A stretch of DNA of 64,000 bases from Trinickia mobilis (lineage in GTDB: Bacteria > Pseudomonadota > Gammaproteobacteria > Burkholderiales > Burkholderiaceae), in the NCBI RefSeq assembly GCF_017315705.1, contig NZ_JAFLRF010000012.1, positions 30,795-94,794 on the forward strand. Reading direction: 5' to 3'. Positions within the stretch are counted from its first letter, which is position 1; each line of letters starts with the position of its first letter. Shown piece after piece: positions 38,407 to 49,954 of the stretch. Both the position numbers and the translations under genes were made by a program. The notes under the pieces were generated by a model that saw nothing but the letters and a program-made list of their open reading frames with translations, made no database searches and had not been told where the DNA came from.

Positions 38407-41112
<2,706 letters not shown>

Positions 41113-41116
41113 TTTG

Positions 41117-42196
41117 CTAGTCCTTCGACGAAATCCCGTGTTCGGTCAATGGCGCGCGGTGTGTGCGCCGGCCGAACGCGCGAGGACGCCCGCTCGAATC
41201 CGCGGGGGTGAGCATCAGCTGACGCTGATCGCCATCGGCCGCGCCACGCAGCAGCCAAGTCGTATAACCGAGCCGCGTGTGCCGACCGAGCTTCAAGCGC
41301 GGCACGTCTTCCCGCCTGAGCTGCAGGTTCAAGTCCCAGTCGAGGCCGTCCCGCGTGTAGTTGCGCACCCAGTCGACGAGCCGGCTCAGGCTCGCTCCGC
41401 CCGGCAGGAAACGTTCATAGTCGGCCATCGTGACCGGCCCGATGACGATTCGGAACTTGTGCTGGCAATCCCATACCCGCGCCCCGAGCATGGTCGACAC
41501 GCCGAGCCTGCACGAACCGTCCCGCGCACCGAGCCGCGAAAGTGTCCGATCCGGCATCGGCATCCAGTGTCCGGCCCATTGCTCGATCTGAACCGGCAGA
41601 CAGAAGAAGCGCGACAGCACGAGCTTCAGTCCCGCGGCGGGGCGCGTCGGGCCGGCGAGCAGCCCGGCAAAATGCAGCTTGGCGAAATCGGGTACGGCGT
41701 CCCGGCCACGCAGCGCGGACTCGCCGAGACCGAACAGGCTGCCGACATAGACGGAGAAACGGTCCCGGCCTGGCCGGTCCAGGCTCACCGCCGGCTGGGC
41801 ATTGGCCCACGCCCGGTAGAACAGCGCCACCATGCGGTGATGAAAAATGTCGAGAAAACGGGCAAACGTCGGATCGTTGGCGTTGCGCGCGCGATCGCGC
41901 ACGTACTCGGTTATATGGGTCGGCAGGGGCCCGTGCGGCCCGAGCAATCCGAAGAACTTGACGGCAAGCCGCGCCGCGCGCCCATCCCGCGCCGGCGTGA
42001 ACGCGCCGAGCGTCGTCGGGTGAAACACGAGTTCCGGCTCCTGCGCAAAACGCACGGCATCGTCGCGCGGGCGCAATGACTCGCCGATACGCGGCTTGTC
42101 CGGATAAGCATTTTCCAGCAGCCGAAGGGCCTGGAAGAAATCGAAGCGCAACGCCTCGTCCTCGAGCTGGCGCAGGAGTGTCAGAGTGTCCGGCAT
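41117..42196 (-). CDS. tssG: T6SS baseplate protein TssG
   Basis: 359 residues from ATG 42196 (MPDTLTLLRQLEDEALRFDFFQALRLLE), preceded by GCGAGGAC; ATG 42217 seven codons earlier is also possible. A much longer open frame continues upstream antisense-like through tssF and is not real. Family landmarks: FDFFQALRLLENAYP, VKFFGLLGPHGPLPTHITEYVRDR, FLDIFHHRMVALFYRAWANAQP and the late YERFLPGG. TssG bridges TssF copies and TssK in the baseplate wedge. Its start overlaps the end of tssF by 16 bases. Confidence 0.95.
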   Translation of the reverse strand: MPDTLTLLRQLEDEALRFDFFQALRLLENAYPDKPRIGESLRPRDDAVRFAQEPELVFHPTTLGAFTPARDGRAARLAVKFFGLLGPHGPLPTHITEYVRDRARNANDPTFARFLDIFHHRMVALFYRAWANAQPAVSLDRPGRDRFSVYVGSLFGLGESALRGRDAVPDFAKLHFAGLLAGPTRPAAGLKLVLSRFFCLPVQIEQWAGHWMPMPDRTLSRLGARDGSCRLGVSTMLGARVWDCQHKFRIVIGPVTMADYERFLPGGASLSRLVDWVRNYTRDGLDWDLNLQLRREDVPRLKLGRHTRLGYTTWLLRGAADGDQRQLMLTPADSSGRPRAFGRRTHRAPLTEHGISSKD

Positions 42197-44058
42197 TGTC
42201 CGGTCCTCGCTGGCCATCGCATGATCTCGCCGCGCGTGAGCGTCTTGACGACGGTCTCCGCGAACGAATTGATCGACACGTATTGCGCAAAGTATTGCGC
42301 AAGCACCGCACCGAGCAAGAACGCGCCGGCGCCCTCGAAGGCCGTTTCGTCGAGCATGAGCGTCACCTGCACGCCGCGGCCGAATACGATCGGGCCGCTG
42401 CCCGGCAGCCGGCGCGTGACCGCACGCGAGTCGATCGAGCGCAAGCCCTCGATCAATCGCTGTGCCGCCGCGTCGTCCGCCGGGCAGTAGAGACTCAGCA
42501 GATCGCGCATCGCACGAGCACCCTCGTGCGGGTCCGAATCGAGCAGCGACGCGTAGTTCAGCGACAGGTGGCTGAGCAGGCGCCACGCAACCGCGCCGTG
42601 GGCAAACGAAGGCAAGGGCCGGCTTGGCCCGCTCATGCAGCGCACTTTCTCGACCGGCGCTTCTGCATCGAGCGTGAAGTCGGACGGGCCGGTGCCGGTC
42701 GACATCATCAGCGGCAAGTCCCGGTTCGTGCATAGCACCTTCAGTCCCAATTGCCGCAGGTCGCCGCGAAACGGGGCGTTCGCCGAGTCGACCAGCGCGA
42801 TGAATGTTTCGCTGCCGAGGTAGCTGGTGCGATGCCCGCGCTCCTCTTGTCGCGATGACTGGAGACGCTTTTCGCGGCGTACCTGGTAGTACGCGCGGGC
42901 CTGATTTCCGGCACCGAGGTCGCGTGCGTGATAGAACGGCTCGAACTTTTGCTCGGTGGCCGTGCCGGCGCTGTAACCCGTCACTTCCTCGATTTGATAG
43001 ACCTCGAAGTCCATCGGCCGCGTGCGATCTGCGATGACCTGATATTCGAATTGCTCGACCGACAGCGCAATGCGATCGGTACGCCGGGAGAACAGATTGA
43101 TTGCCGGCGTGCAATGCAGTGCGAAATTCGATGCGTCAAGCGTTTGCTCCAACATTGGGTCTTCGCGGTTGAGCAAGACAATCACTTCAATTTCGTTGTC
43201 GCCGCAGCGGCGCAGCGCCGGCTGCAAGCCGTCGATGCCGACGAACAGGAAGCGCTGCGGAAAGGCGAAATACTCCTGCAATAGCCGGTAACCCTGGAAC
43301 GCCTGTCTGCTGACAGGCAAAAGCGCCTCGCCTTCGGTGTAGCCAAGCGGTTTCAGGGCCGTTGCCGGCAATTGCACGTGCCAGGCGGCGGGCCGGCTCA
43401 CGGGCAAGACCACGATGCCACGCACCGAAGCCAGCAGGCGTTCATAGATGCGGGTCGGCACGGCGTCGACGCCGCGCAGGTAGAGCACCAGCTGATCCAG
43501 CTTCAGTTGCTTGACCTTCACGCCACCCGTAGTGCGCAGGCGCAGCCGCAACCCAGCCTTGACGCCAGGAACCGATTCGAGCTCGATGCCGCCGAGCGAA
43601 CCGGCGTGAGTGAAGAATTTCGCTTCGGCGATCTCGAGCGGCCAGAGCGTGAGTTCGTGAGCGGTGCGATACTCGCAGCGCGTCGAGCCGCTTTTGTCCA
43701 GGACGCTGCGCAAGGCACTTGCCCGGGCGATCTTGACCCCCTCGGCCAAGCCCGGATTCGCAAGGTCCGGCTGGAGTTGCACGACGGCCATCGACGGCGT
43801 CGGCGCAAGGTAGTGCGGATACACCAGCTCCGTGAGATGCTGCGTAAAGCGGGGAAACTCGGCGTCGATCTTGAGCTGGACGCGCGCGGCCAGAAAGCTG
43901 AAGCCCTCGAGCAGCCGCTCCACATACGGGTCGGCGCACTCGAGACCTTCGAGCCCGAGACGCGCGGCGACCTTCGGAAACTCCTTGGCGAATTCGCTCC
44001 CAACCTCTCGAACGTGCTGGAGTTCCTGAGCGTAGTATTTGACGAGGTCCGGATTCAT
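42181..44058 (-). CDS. tssF: T6SS baseplate protein TssF
   Basis: 625 residues from ATG 44058 (MNPDLVKYYAQELQHVREVGSEFAKEFPK-type start; nine extra in-frame codons upstream are unlikely since tssE ends 4 bases before). Conserved features: VERLLEGFSFLAARVQLKID, PRFTQHLTELVYPHYLAPTPSM and QRFLFVGIDG. It is the main wedge protein of the T6SS baseplate. Overlap with tssG and tight spacing to tssE indicate a co-translated baseplate block. Confidence 0.95.
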   Translation of the reverse strand: MNPDLVKYYAQELQHVREVGSEFAKEFPKVAARLGLEGLECADPYVERLLEGFSFLAARVQLKIDAEFPRFTQHLTELVYPHYLAPTPSMAVVQLQPDLANPGLAEGVKIARASALRSVLDKSGSTRCEYRTAHELTLWPLEIAEAKFFTHAGSLGGIELESVPGVKAGLRLRLRTTGGVKVKQLKLDQLVLYLRGVDAVPTRIYERLLASVRGIVVLPVSRPAAWHVQLPATALKPLGYTEGEALLPVSRQAFQGYRLLQEYFAFPQRFLFVGIDGLQPALRRCGDNEIEVIVLLNREDPMLEQTLDASNFALHCTPAINLFSRRTDRIALSVEQFEYQVIADRTRPMDFEVYQIEEVTGYSAGTATEQKFEPFYHARDLGAGNQARAYYQVRREKRLQSSRQEERGHRTSYLGSETFIALVDSANAPFRGDLRQLGLKVLCTNRDLPLMMSTGTGPSDFTLDAEAPVEKVRCMSGPSRPLPSFAHGAVAWRLLSHLSLNYASLLDSDPHEGARAMRDLLSLYCPADDAAAQRLIEGLRSIDSRAVTRRLPGSGPIVFGRGVQVTLMLDETAFEGAGAFLLGAVLAQYFAQYVSINSFAETVVKTLTRGEIMRWPARTGQCRTL

Positions 44059-44062
44059 GGAT

Positions 44063-44575
44063 TCAGCGTGTTCCGCTCTGGTCAACCACCCTGAAATTGC
44101 CTCCCTCCAGGTCCAGCTCAGTCCTGAAGTAGAGACGCTCCGGATAGGGCTGCGCCCACAAGTCTCCCTCCACGATGAAGGAAATCGTGTTGTGGCGTCC
44201 CGTCGTCTCCTCGGGCTGCACCGAGCTCACGCGCACCGTATCGCGCAAGATCCTGGGTTCGTATACCCAGATCGTGTCTCGTATCAGCCGTTCCAGTTGC
44301 GCCGCGTCGACGCCCGATGCCGTCTTGCCCGCGATGTCCGGAAACCCGAAGTTGACGACTGACGTTGCCACATCGGGGTAGTGCGACAAATCCTGCACCG
44401 AGCCGAGACCATTGGCGTTCAGCAGCCAAGCGAGATCGCGCTGAACGCTCTGGCGCAGCCCCCGCATCGACAGCACCCGCCGCTCGCGAGGTTCCTGCTT
44501 GACCTCAGGCTCGAAGTCCGTCAGCCGATCGAGAAGCGAAGGTTGCAGACGGTCGCGGGGCACCAGGTCAGCCAT
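44063..44575 (-). CDS. tssE: T6SS baseplate protein TssE (gp25-like)
   Basis: 170 residues from ATG 44575 (MADLVPRDRLQPSLLDRLTD); the annotated longer frame to 44647 overlaps tagJ deeply and is rejected. The gp25 core contains RDLAWLLNANGL and VVNFGFPDIAGK, and a C-terminal beta part (ISFIVEGDLWAQPYPERLYFRTELD). It initiates sheath assembly at the baseplate. The start overlaps the end of tagJ by eight bases. Confidence 0.94.
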   Translation of the reverse strand: MADLVPRDRLQPSLLDRLTDFEPEVKQEPRERRVLSMRGLRQSVQRDLAWLLNANGLGSVQDLSHYPDVATSVVNFGFPDIAGKTASGVDAAQLERLIRDTIWVYEPRILRDTVRVSSVQPEETTGRHNTISFIVEGDLWAQPYPERLYFRTELDLEGGNFRVVDQSGTR

Positions 44576-45407
44576 GGCCGGGCATGGCGTCGCCACCATC
44601 CTGATCCGCCGATGCCGCGTCGGCCTCGAGTGCGATCGTCCGCACATCGAGCAAGGCGTAATCGTTCGCGTCCGTCGTCAGCATGCGCTGGCCGACCGGA
44701 CGCTCGCCCGCCGTTCCGGCGTCTATCCATTCGGTGCGCTGCCCAAGCCACAACGCGTGGTCGCTTTGCGCAAGCGTGCCGACGTAGCGGCTTGGAATCA
44801 GGCCGACCGCCTGTCCCTCATTGGCCCATGTAAAAATCGCCGCCGTCCATACGCGATCGCGCAAATCGACCGGCGCTTCGATCTCGATGCGCCGGATGCG
44901 CGAAAACGGTACCCAGTAGTATTGGCCGTTGAGAATCACCTCGAGCGTCGGGCCGAGTCGACTGTCGGCGTCCGCAAGCCACTGGAACGGCTCGCCATTG
45001 ATCGTGCCGGAGATGGCCGGTGCGTCGTCGAGCGCCTTCCTGCGAGCCGACTCCGCCGCGGCGAGATCGCCATTCGCGGCAAGCCGCAAGCTTTCCACCA
45101 GCAATGCCAGCCATGCAGTGGGACGGCCGAGGATAAGCGGGTGGCTCCGGCCGGCGAATACCTCATCTCGCCGGCTCTCGCATTGCAACGCACTGCGATA
45201 GGTCTGCACCATCGGAAGCGCCGCGGGATCGAGCTCGCCCGCCACGTCGAGCTGCGTCAGTGCGCGCTCCCACGCTCCCATCACCGCCAGCAGCTGGAAG
45301 AGGAACACACGATTGGCCGCTTTCGATGGGTCTTCACGAACCTGAATCTGCAGCTTTCGCAGGCTCTCGTCGAGGTCGCCATCGCGCAAACTCTGTTCTG
45401 CTGTCAT
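44568..45407 (-). CDS. tagJ: T6SS accessory protein TagJ (ImpE family)
   Basis: 279 residues. The N-terminal half has TPR-like helices (EQSLRDGDLDESLRKLQIQVREDPSKAANRVFLFQLL), the C-terminal half a mixed beta domain with YYWVPFSRIRRIEIEAPVDLRDRVW, typical of ImpE. In P. aeruginosa TagJ binds TssB and influences sheath recycling by ClpV. Its presence next to tssE, with fha, tagF and a kinase/phosphatase pair, resembles the HSI-I type cluster arrangement. Confidence 0.93.
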   Translation of the reverse strand: MTAEQSLRDGDLDESLRKLQIQVREDPSKAANRVFLFQLLAVMGAWERALTQLDVAGELDPAALPMVQTYRSALQCESRRDEVFAGRSHPLILGRPTAWLALLVESLRLAANGDLAAAESARRKALDDAPAISGTINGEPFQWLADADSRLGPTLEVILNGQYYWVPFSRIRRIEIEAPVDLRDRVWTAAIFTWANEGQAVGLIPSRYVGTLAQSDHALWLGQRTEWIDAGTAGERPVGQRMLTTDANDYALLDVRTIALEADAASADQDGGDAMPGHG

Positions 45408-45489
45408 GGCTGGTGCGCTCCGTCAAACCGAGCCGTGCCGCGGGCCGCGCCGCGCTCGCCGCAGGCGCGCCGTGGCAAAGCGTCACCCT

Positions 45490-45981
45490 CTAGGTTTCAG
45501 CGTTCTTCACGATGTTCCATTTCACGTCGACCACCCCGCCTTCCTTCGCCCCCTTCGCGTTCTGCGGCTGGTAGTCGATACGGAACTTCTCGAAATTGAG
45601 CGTCAGGTTTTCGGTGAAGCGCTCTTCCCCGCCCGATCCTCCCGTCGAGTACGAACTGATCAGGACGCCCTCGAGCGTCATGATGTAGTACTCGAGCGGT
45701 TCGGTTCCCCCCGCCTTGCGGCAGGTGAACTCCACCTTGTCGAAGTGACTGCCTTTCGTGCAGGCGCCGATCAGGGGCGGACTGGCTTTGTCGGTGTATT
45801 TGGTGAACGACATGTCCTGTACCGATGCCTTCCCCGCTCCCCCGCCTGTTCCCATGTGCATCGTGCCGCTCTGGCTCAGCCCCCAGCTCCACGCGAGGAC
45901 GTCGATTTCACCGGCGTGCTTCGAGTCCTGAGATTCGCCCTTGATCTCCGGCGTGAATTTCACAAACATATCAACAGCCAT
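45490..45981 (-). CDS. hcp: T6SS inner-tube protein Hcp (TssD)
   Basis: 163 residues, forming the hexameric rings of the expelled tube. Landmarks: MAVDMFVKFTPEIKGESQD, IDVLAWSWGLSQSGTMHMGTGGGAGKASVQDMSFT (two stretches of the conserved beta region), and CRKAGGTEPLEYYIMTLEGVLISSYS. GGAGAAAAAC precedes the ATG. It lies between tssC and tagJ; an 82-base GC-rich gap follows, perhaps a processing or attenuation point that keeps hcp mRNA abundant. Confidence 0.96.
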   Translation of the reverse strand: MAVDMFVKFTPEIKGESQDSKHAGEIDVLAWSWGLSQSGTMHMGTGGGAGKASVQDMSFTKYTDKASPPLIGACTKGSHFDKVEFTCRKAGGTEPLEYYIMTLEGVLISSYSTGGSGGEERFTENLTLNFEKFRIDYQPQNAKGAKEGGVVDVKWNIVKNAET

Positions 45982-46024
45982 GTTTTTCTCCGTTCAAAGG
46001 ATAGGGTGAATGAAAGCGCTTCCG

Positions 46025-47521
46025 TCATGCTGCCTTGGCGGACGGAAGCTTCGACACGAGCCTCAAGGACACGGTCAGTCCCTCGAGCTGATAGTGCGGA
46101 CGCAAGAAGAACTTCGACGTGTAGTACCCTGGATTGCCCTCCACCTCTTCGATCACCACTTCGGCAGCGGCCAGCGGCCTGCGTGCTTTCGACTCCTCGG
46201 AAGAGTGCGCCGGATCGCCGTCCACGTATTGCAGAATCCAGTTCTGCAGCCAACGCTGCATGTCGTCCTTCTCCTTGAAGCTGCCGATCTTGTCCCGCAC
46301 GATGCACTTCAAGTAGTGTGCGAAACGGCTGCACGCGAACAGATACGGCAGACGCGCGGCGAGGTTCGCATTTGCCGTGGCGTCCGGATCTTCGTATTCA
46401 GCCGGCTTGTGCAGCGATTGCGCGCCAATGAACGCGGCGAAATCCGAATTCTTCTTGTGCACGAGCGGCATGAAGCCATTCTTGGCGAGCTCCGCTTCGC
46501 GGCGATCGCTGATCGCGATTTCGGTTGGACACTTCATGTCCACCCCGCCGTCGTCGGTCGGGAAAGCGTGAACGGGCAGCCCCTCGACCGCGCCGCCCGA
46601 CTCAATGCCGCGAATCCGCGAGCACCAGCCATACAGCTTGAACGAGCGGTTGATGTTGGTCGCCATCGCATAGGCCGCATTGGACCACGCGTACTTGCTG
46701 CTGTCGGCGCCTGCGGTATCTTCTTCGAACGCGAATTCATCGACCGGATTGGTCTTTGCGCCGTAGGGCGCGCGCGCAAGAAAGCGAGGCATCGCAAGAC
46801 CGATATAGCGTGAATCTTCGGAATCACGCAGCGAACGCCACGCCGCATGCTCGGGCGTCTGGAAGATCTTGGTCAGATCGCGCGGATTGGCCAGTTCCTG
46901 CCATGAATCCATCAACATCACGGCGGGATCCGCCCCTGCAATGAAAGGCGCGTGCGCTGCGGCGCAGATTTTTGAAATCTGCGTGAGCAAGTCGATGTCG
47001 GGTCCGCTGTTGTCGAAGTAGTAGTCGGCGACCAGCGCGCCATAGGGCTCCCCGCCGAACTGGCCGTACTCCTCCTCGTAAAGCTTCTTGAAAAGCGGAC
47101 TCTGGTCCCAGGCGGTGCCTTTGAATTTTTTCAGCGATTTATTCAGTTCGTTCTTCGAGATATTCATCACCTTGATCTTCAGCGACTCGTCGGTTTCCGT
47201 GTTGTTCACGAGATAGTGCAGGCCCCGCCACGCACTCTCGACTTTCTGGAACTCTTCCGAGTGAATGATCAAGTTGATCTGCTCAGTCAGCTTGGTATCG
47301 ATCTGCTTGATGAGCGATTCGATCGTCGCGAGCACGTCGTCGGAAATGACCGCGGTACCGCGCAACGCCTGCTCGGCCAGCGTGCGCACCGCCGTCTCGA
47401 CGGCTTCCTTGGCCTTCTCGCCTTTCGGCTTGAATTCCTTCTGCAGCAGGCTCTCAAACTCGCTTGTTTCGAGTGCAGGTGCGCCCGCTTGCCCTTGCCC
47501 CTCTGTGCCGGGTTCAGCCAT
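46025..47521 (-). CDS. tssC: T6SS sheath large subunit TssC (VipB)
   Basis: 498 residues from ATG 47521, preceded by GGGGAGTC; a frame to 47578 overlaps tssB and is rejected. Conserved pieces include WRGLHYLVNNTETDESLKIKVMNISK, YGQFGGEPYGALVADYYFDN, PRFLARAPYGAKTNPVDEFAFEE and the ending HYQLEGLTVSLRLVSKLPSAK. With TssB it builds the contractile sheath in the cytoplasm. Confidence 0.97.
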   Translation of the reverse strand: MAEPGTEGQGQAGAPALETSEFESLLQKEFKPKGEKAKEAVETAVRTLAEQALRGTAVISDDVLATIESLIKQIDTKLTEQINLIIHSEEFQKVESAWRGLHYLVNNTETDESLKIKVMNISKNELNKSLKKFKGTAWDQSPLFKKLYEEEYGQFGGEPYGALVADYYFDNSGPDIDLLTQISKICAAAHAPFIAGADPAVMLMDSWQELANPRDLTKIFQTPEHAAWRSLRDSEDSRYIGLAMPRFLARAPYGAKTNPVDEFAFEEDTAGADSSKYAWSNAAYAMATNINRSFKLYGWCSRIRGIESGGAVEGLPVHAFPTDDGGVDMKCPTEIAISDRREAELAKNGFMPLVHKKNSDFAAFIGAQSLHKPAEYEDPDATANANLAARLPYLFACSRFAHYLKCIVRDKIGSFKEKDDMQRWLQNWILQYVDGDPAHSSEESKARRPLAAAEVVIEEVEGNPGYYTSKFFLRPHYQLEGLTVSLRLVSKLPSAKAA

Positions 47522-47546
47522 GGTCAGACTCCCCAAGTAGTCAAGC

Positions 47547-48074
47547 TTATTGCTGCGACTTCGGCTCGGACTGCTCATCCTGCGGCTTTGGCGCCGACGC
47601 CAAGGCCTGCAGCAGCGCCGGATCCTTCAGCAATTTCGCGATCAGATCTTCGGCGCCGGTCTTGCCGTCCATGTAGGTCATGAGGTTCTGCAATTGCCCG
47701 CGCGCCTCGAGCAGCTTCGCAAGCGGCTCGACCTTGCGGGCCACCGCCGCGGGCGAAAAGTCGTCCATGCTCTCAAAGATCATCTCGACGGCGAGATTGC
47801 CTTCGCCCGTCAGCATATTGGGCACCTGCACCGCCACACGCGGCTTCATCGACCTCAGACGCTCGTCGAAGTTGTCGACGTCGATCTCGAGAAACTTGCG
47901 ATCCGCCACGGGTACAAGCGGATCCGCGGCCTGGCCGGACAGATCGGCCATCACGCCCATCACGAAGGGCAGGTGCACCTTCTTCTCGGACCCGTAAACC
48001 TCGACGTCATACTCGATCTGCACGCGCGGGGCCCGATTGCGCGCGATGAATTTCTGGCTGCTTTCCTTGGCCAC
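47547..48074 (-). CDS. tssB: T6SS sheath small subunit TssB (VipA)
   Basis: 175 residues. The GTG at 48074 (product MAKESSQKFIARNRAPRVQI) has AGGGGA at 7-base spacing and the family N-terminus; ATG 48089 lacks a ribosome binding site. Core: RVQIEYDVEVYGSEKKVHLPFVMGVMADLSG and DVDNFDERLRSMKPRV, then a Gln/Pro/Lys-rich tail. It intertwines with TssC and carries the ClpV-recognised helix. Confidence 0.96.
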   Translation of the reverse strand: MAKESSQKFIARNRAPRVQIEYDVEVYGSEKKVHLPFVMGVMADLSGQAADPLVPVADRKFLEIDVDNFDERLRSMKPRVAVQVPNMLTGEGNLAVEMIFESMDDFSPAAVARKVEPLAKLLEARGQLQNLMTYMDGKTGAEDLIAKLLKDPALLQALASAPKPQDEQSEPKSQQ

Positions 48075-48154
48075 GACAATTCCCCTCATTGGTGCCGCAC
48101 CCGACGCGAGGCGCGCGACAGGTGACCGGCGTTGCTAACGCTCGCCCACGCCAA

Positions 48155-49177
48155 CTACTCCTTGTCGATACCGCTGACCTGCCGGGCCTGCACCAGACCT
48201 TCCGGTGCGAGGTCCTGCAAGATCTCCATGAAACTTCGGTCCACCAGACGGCGAGCCCGCATCAGTAAAAGCGGCACCGGACTGGAGGGTTCGCACCGCT
48301 CGTAATAAGCACAGATCCGGTCGATCATCCTGATCACATCCTGCCGGCTCGCGATTTCGCCTGGCGGCGACACAGCGGCTGCCGGCGAATCATGCTCGGG
48401 CGCGACGACGTGCTCCTGGCCGGCGGATTCCATCGATGGCTCAGCGCCGATCCGTTCACCAAGAAAATCGGCCGCCTGCTCGAGGAGTCGCCTGAGCGGA
48501 GACAAGTCAATGGATCGAGCCGCGCCAACCCGTTCGGTCAGTATTGTCTCGATGCCCACCGTGCTGCGAAGCCCCTCTCGCAACGCGTTCAGCGTCACGG
48601 CAGCATCGTCGCGGGCGTCAGCGATGACCGCGTCGATCGAGGATAGCGAGGGCGCTTCGACGCCATTGGGTACCGACACAGCGCCCGTCGCATACTCAAT
48701 GTCGCGCATCGTGACCACGCCATGGGTGCGCGAAGCCGCAATCGGCGTATCCCGCACATTGGTCAACATTCCGAGCTGATCGATTAGGGACGACAGCGCG
48801 TTGACGCGGGCGGTGGGATCGTTGTCGTCGGGGTCCAGTTGCGGATAAACGTGGTCCCACCGCTGCGTCAGCATGCCCTCGATGAGGCATAGCGCGTCGG
48901 CGAAACCGCTGAAGCCACTGCGATTGAGAAGCGCACGAGAAAGGTGGGTGGCGACGCGCAGGTCGCGACTCTTCGAGAGCAGGCTGAGTGAAAGTGCTTC
49001 CGCCGCTTTCCAGTCCGGCGGGACTGCTTCGACAATAGTATTGCCGTACTGAACATCGGGCTTGCCGAGAACCACCCGCTCCAATTCGAGAAAATCCGGG
49101 TCGTATTCGACGTCGTCCCCACAGGGGCTCCCCGGGGAGATTTCCGTAAGCATTGCACCCGCATCAAGCGTGGCCAT
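48155..49177 (-). CDS. tssA: T6SS cap/assembly protein TssA
   Basis: 340 residues. The ImpA N-terminal domain is clear (ISPGSPCGDDVEYDPDFLELE, KSRDLRVATHLSRALLNRSGFSGFADALCLIEGML). The C-terminal region (about 280-340) ends with RRLVDRSFMEILQDLAPEGLVQ, typical of short class TssA that caps the sheath tip. It is the first gene of the 22-kb reverse-strand T6SS operon, so the promoter must lie in the 49178-49400 region. Confidence 0.94.
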   Translation of the reverse strand: MATLDAGAMLTEISPGSPCGDDVEYDPDFLELERVVLGKPDVQYGNTIVEAVPPDWKAAEALSLSLLSKSRDLRVATHLSRALLNRSGFSGFADALCLIEGMLTQRWDHVYPQLDPDDNDPTARVNALSSLIDQLGMLTNVRDTPIAASRTHGVVTMRDIEYATGAVSVPNGVEAPSLSSIDAVIADARDDAAVTLNALREGLRSTVGIETILTERVGAARSIDLSPLRRLLEQAADFLGERIGAEPSMESAGQEHVVAPEHDSPAAAVSPPGEIASRQDVIRMIDRICAYYERCEPSSPVPLLLMRARRLVDRSFMEILQDLAPEGLVQARQVSGIDKE

Positions 49178-49954
49178 GGTCTATCGGATTCGTCTCGAAT
49201 TATTTGCGCTCTACATGTCGCAAGCACAACATGCATCCCTTCGACGCATCAAGCTGATACTCGGGTGTGAAAGCCTTATTTCAGATTCTTTGCAAATTGT
49301 TGTATTTAGCCAGTCTCACAGCCCTCGCGCGCCTCAAGCTTGCCCATGAACCGATACGAGCATAGCACGCAATTTACGAAATAAAAGCCGCAAGCCCTTC
49401 GTGGCGAAGCAATGCGACCGCACTAGCGAAGTAGTCAGTCGATTACTTACAACAGCAACCTCGGGGCCAGCGGATTGCGGACGCTCTCCACCATTCCCAA
49501 GTGGAGTCCACGTAAGGCGCCTGCGCGGACTTCTACTGTGCAGCGTTCATCACACGCTGGACCGTGGACTTCCACTGCCTGACCGTAAGTGGCCCCTACG
49601 GCGTCAGCGTTAAATGCACTCCTGACCCTGGATTGTCGGCCGATCAAACAATCAAAGAGGTAAACGTTCGAGCCAGGGAAATTTGAATAAGCCGAAGCGG
49701 GAAATCGCTAAGAAAAACTGTGACTCAAGCGTCAGACCGACGCACAACAAACAACGTATGGCGTGTCCATGCACATATCGTTTTCGAGTCTTGTTCAAGT
49801 AAGAATCGATTAATAGACTAATTCAAGCTGCTGCGCGGCTGCGTGCTTCAATCCTGGCTCGTCGCGGTGCGTCGAACAAACGCGGTATGGGTGTAAATCC
49901 AGCATGGCCTTGCACACGTGAGGTCGGGCCAGGCTCTCGGTGGCGGGGTGACCG
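49178..49954. other. 777-base divergent region between tssA and the sigma-like gene; probable regulatory and remnant DNA
   Basis: No protein of any family is recognisable in six frames. The tssA-proximal 200 bases are AT-rich (around 49280-49310 and 49370-49385) and likely contain the T6SS promoter. The middle (about 49440-49640) contains short imperfect repeats resembling mobile-element ends. The 49660-49820 part is again AT-rich, possibly the promoter of the sigma-like gene. I could not place a confident promoter. Confidence 0.45.
49527..49577 (+). repeat. Short imperfect direct repeats, possible insertion-sequence end remnant
   Basis: GGACTTCTACTG (49527-49538) and GGACTTCCACTG (49566-49577) repeat with one mismatch at 39-base spacing. 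A related inverted dyad GTGGAGTCCAC sits at 49501-49511. Repeated short blocks like these occur inside the termini of IS21-family elements, but no transposase remnant is visible. Confidence 0.3.

Noticed and set aside
42218..43114. N-terminal extension of the tssG frame reaching into tssF
   Set aside because: The extra ~300 codons are Arg/Ala-rich, lie entirely within tssF in another frame, and the conserved TssG N-terminus begins at 42196/42217.
49178..49400. Sigma-54 promoter for tssA
   Set aside because: The best candidates lack the invariant GG of the -24 element; none has GG-N10-GC.
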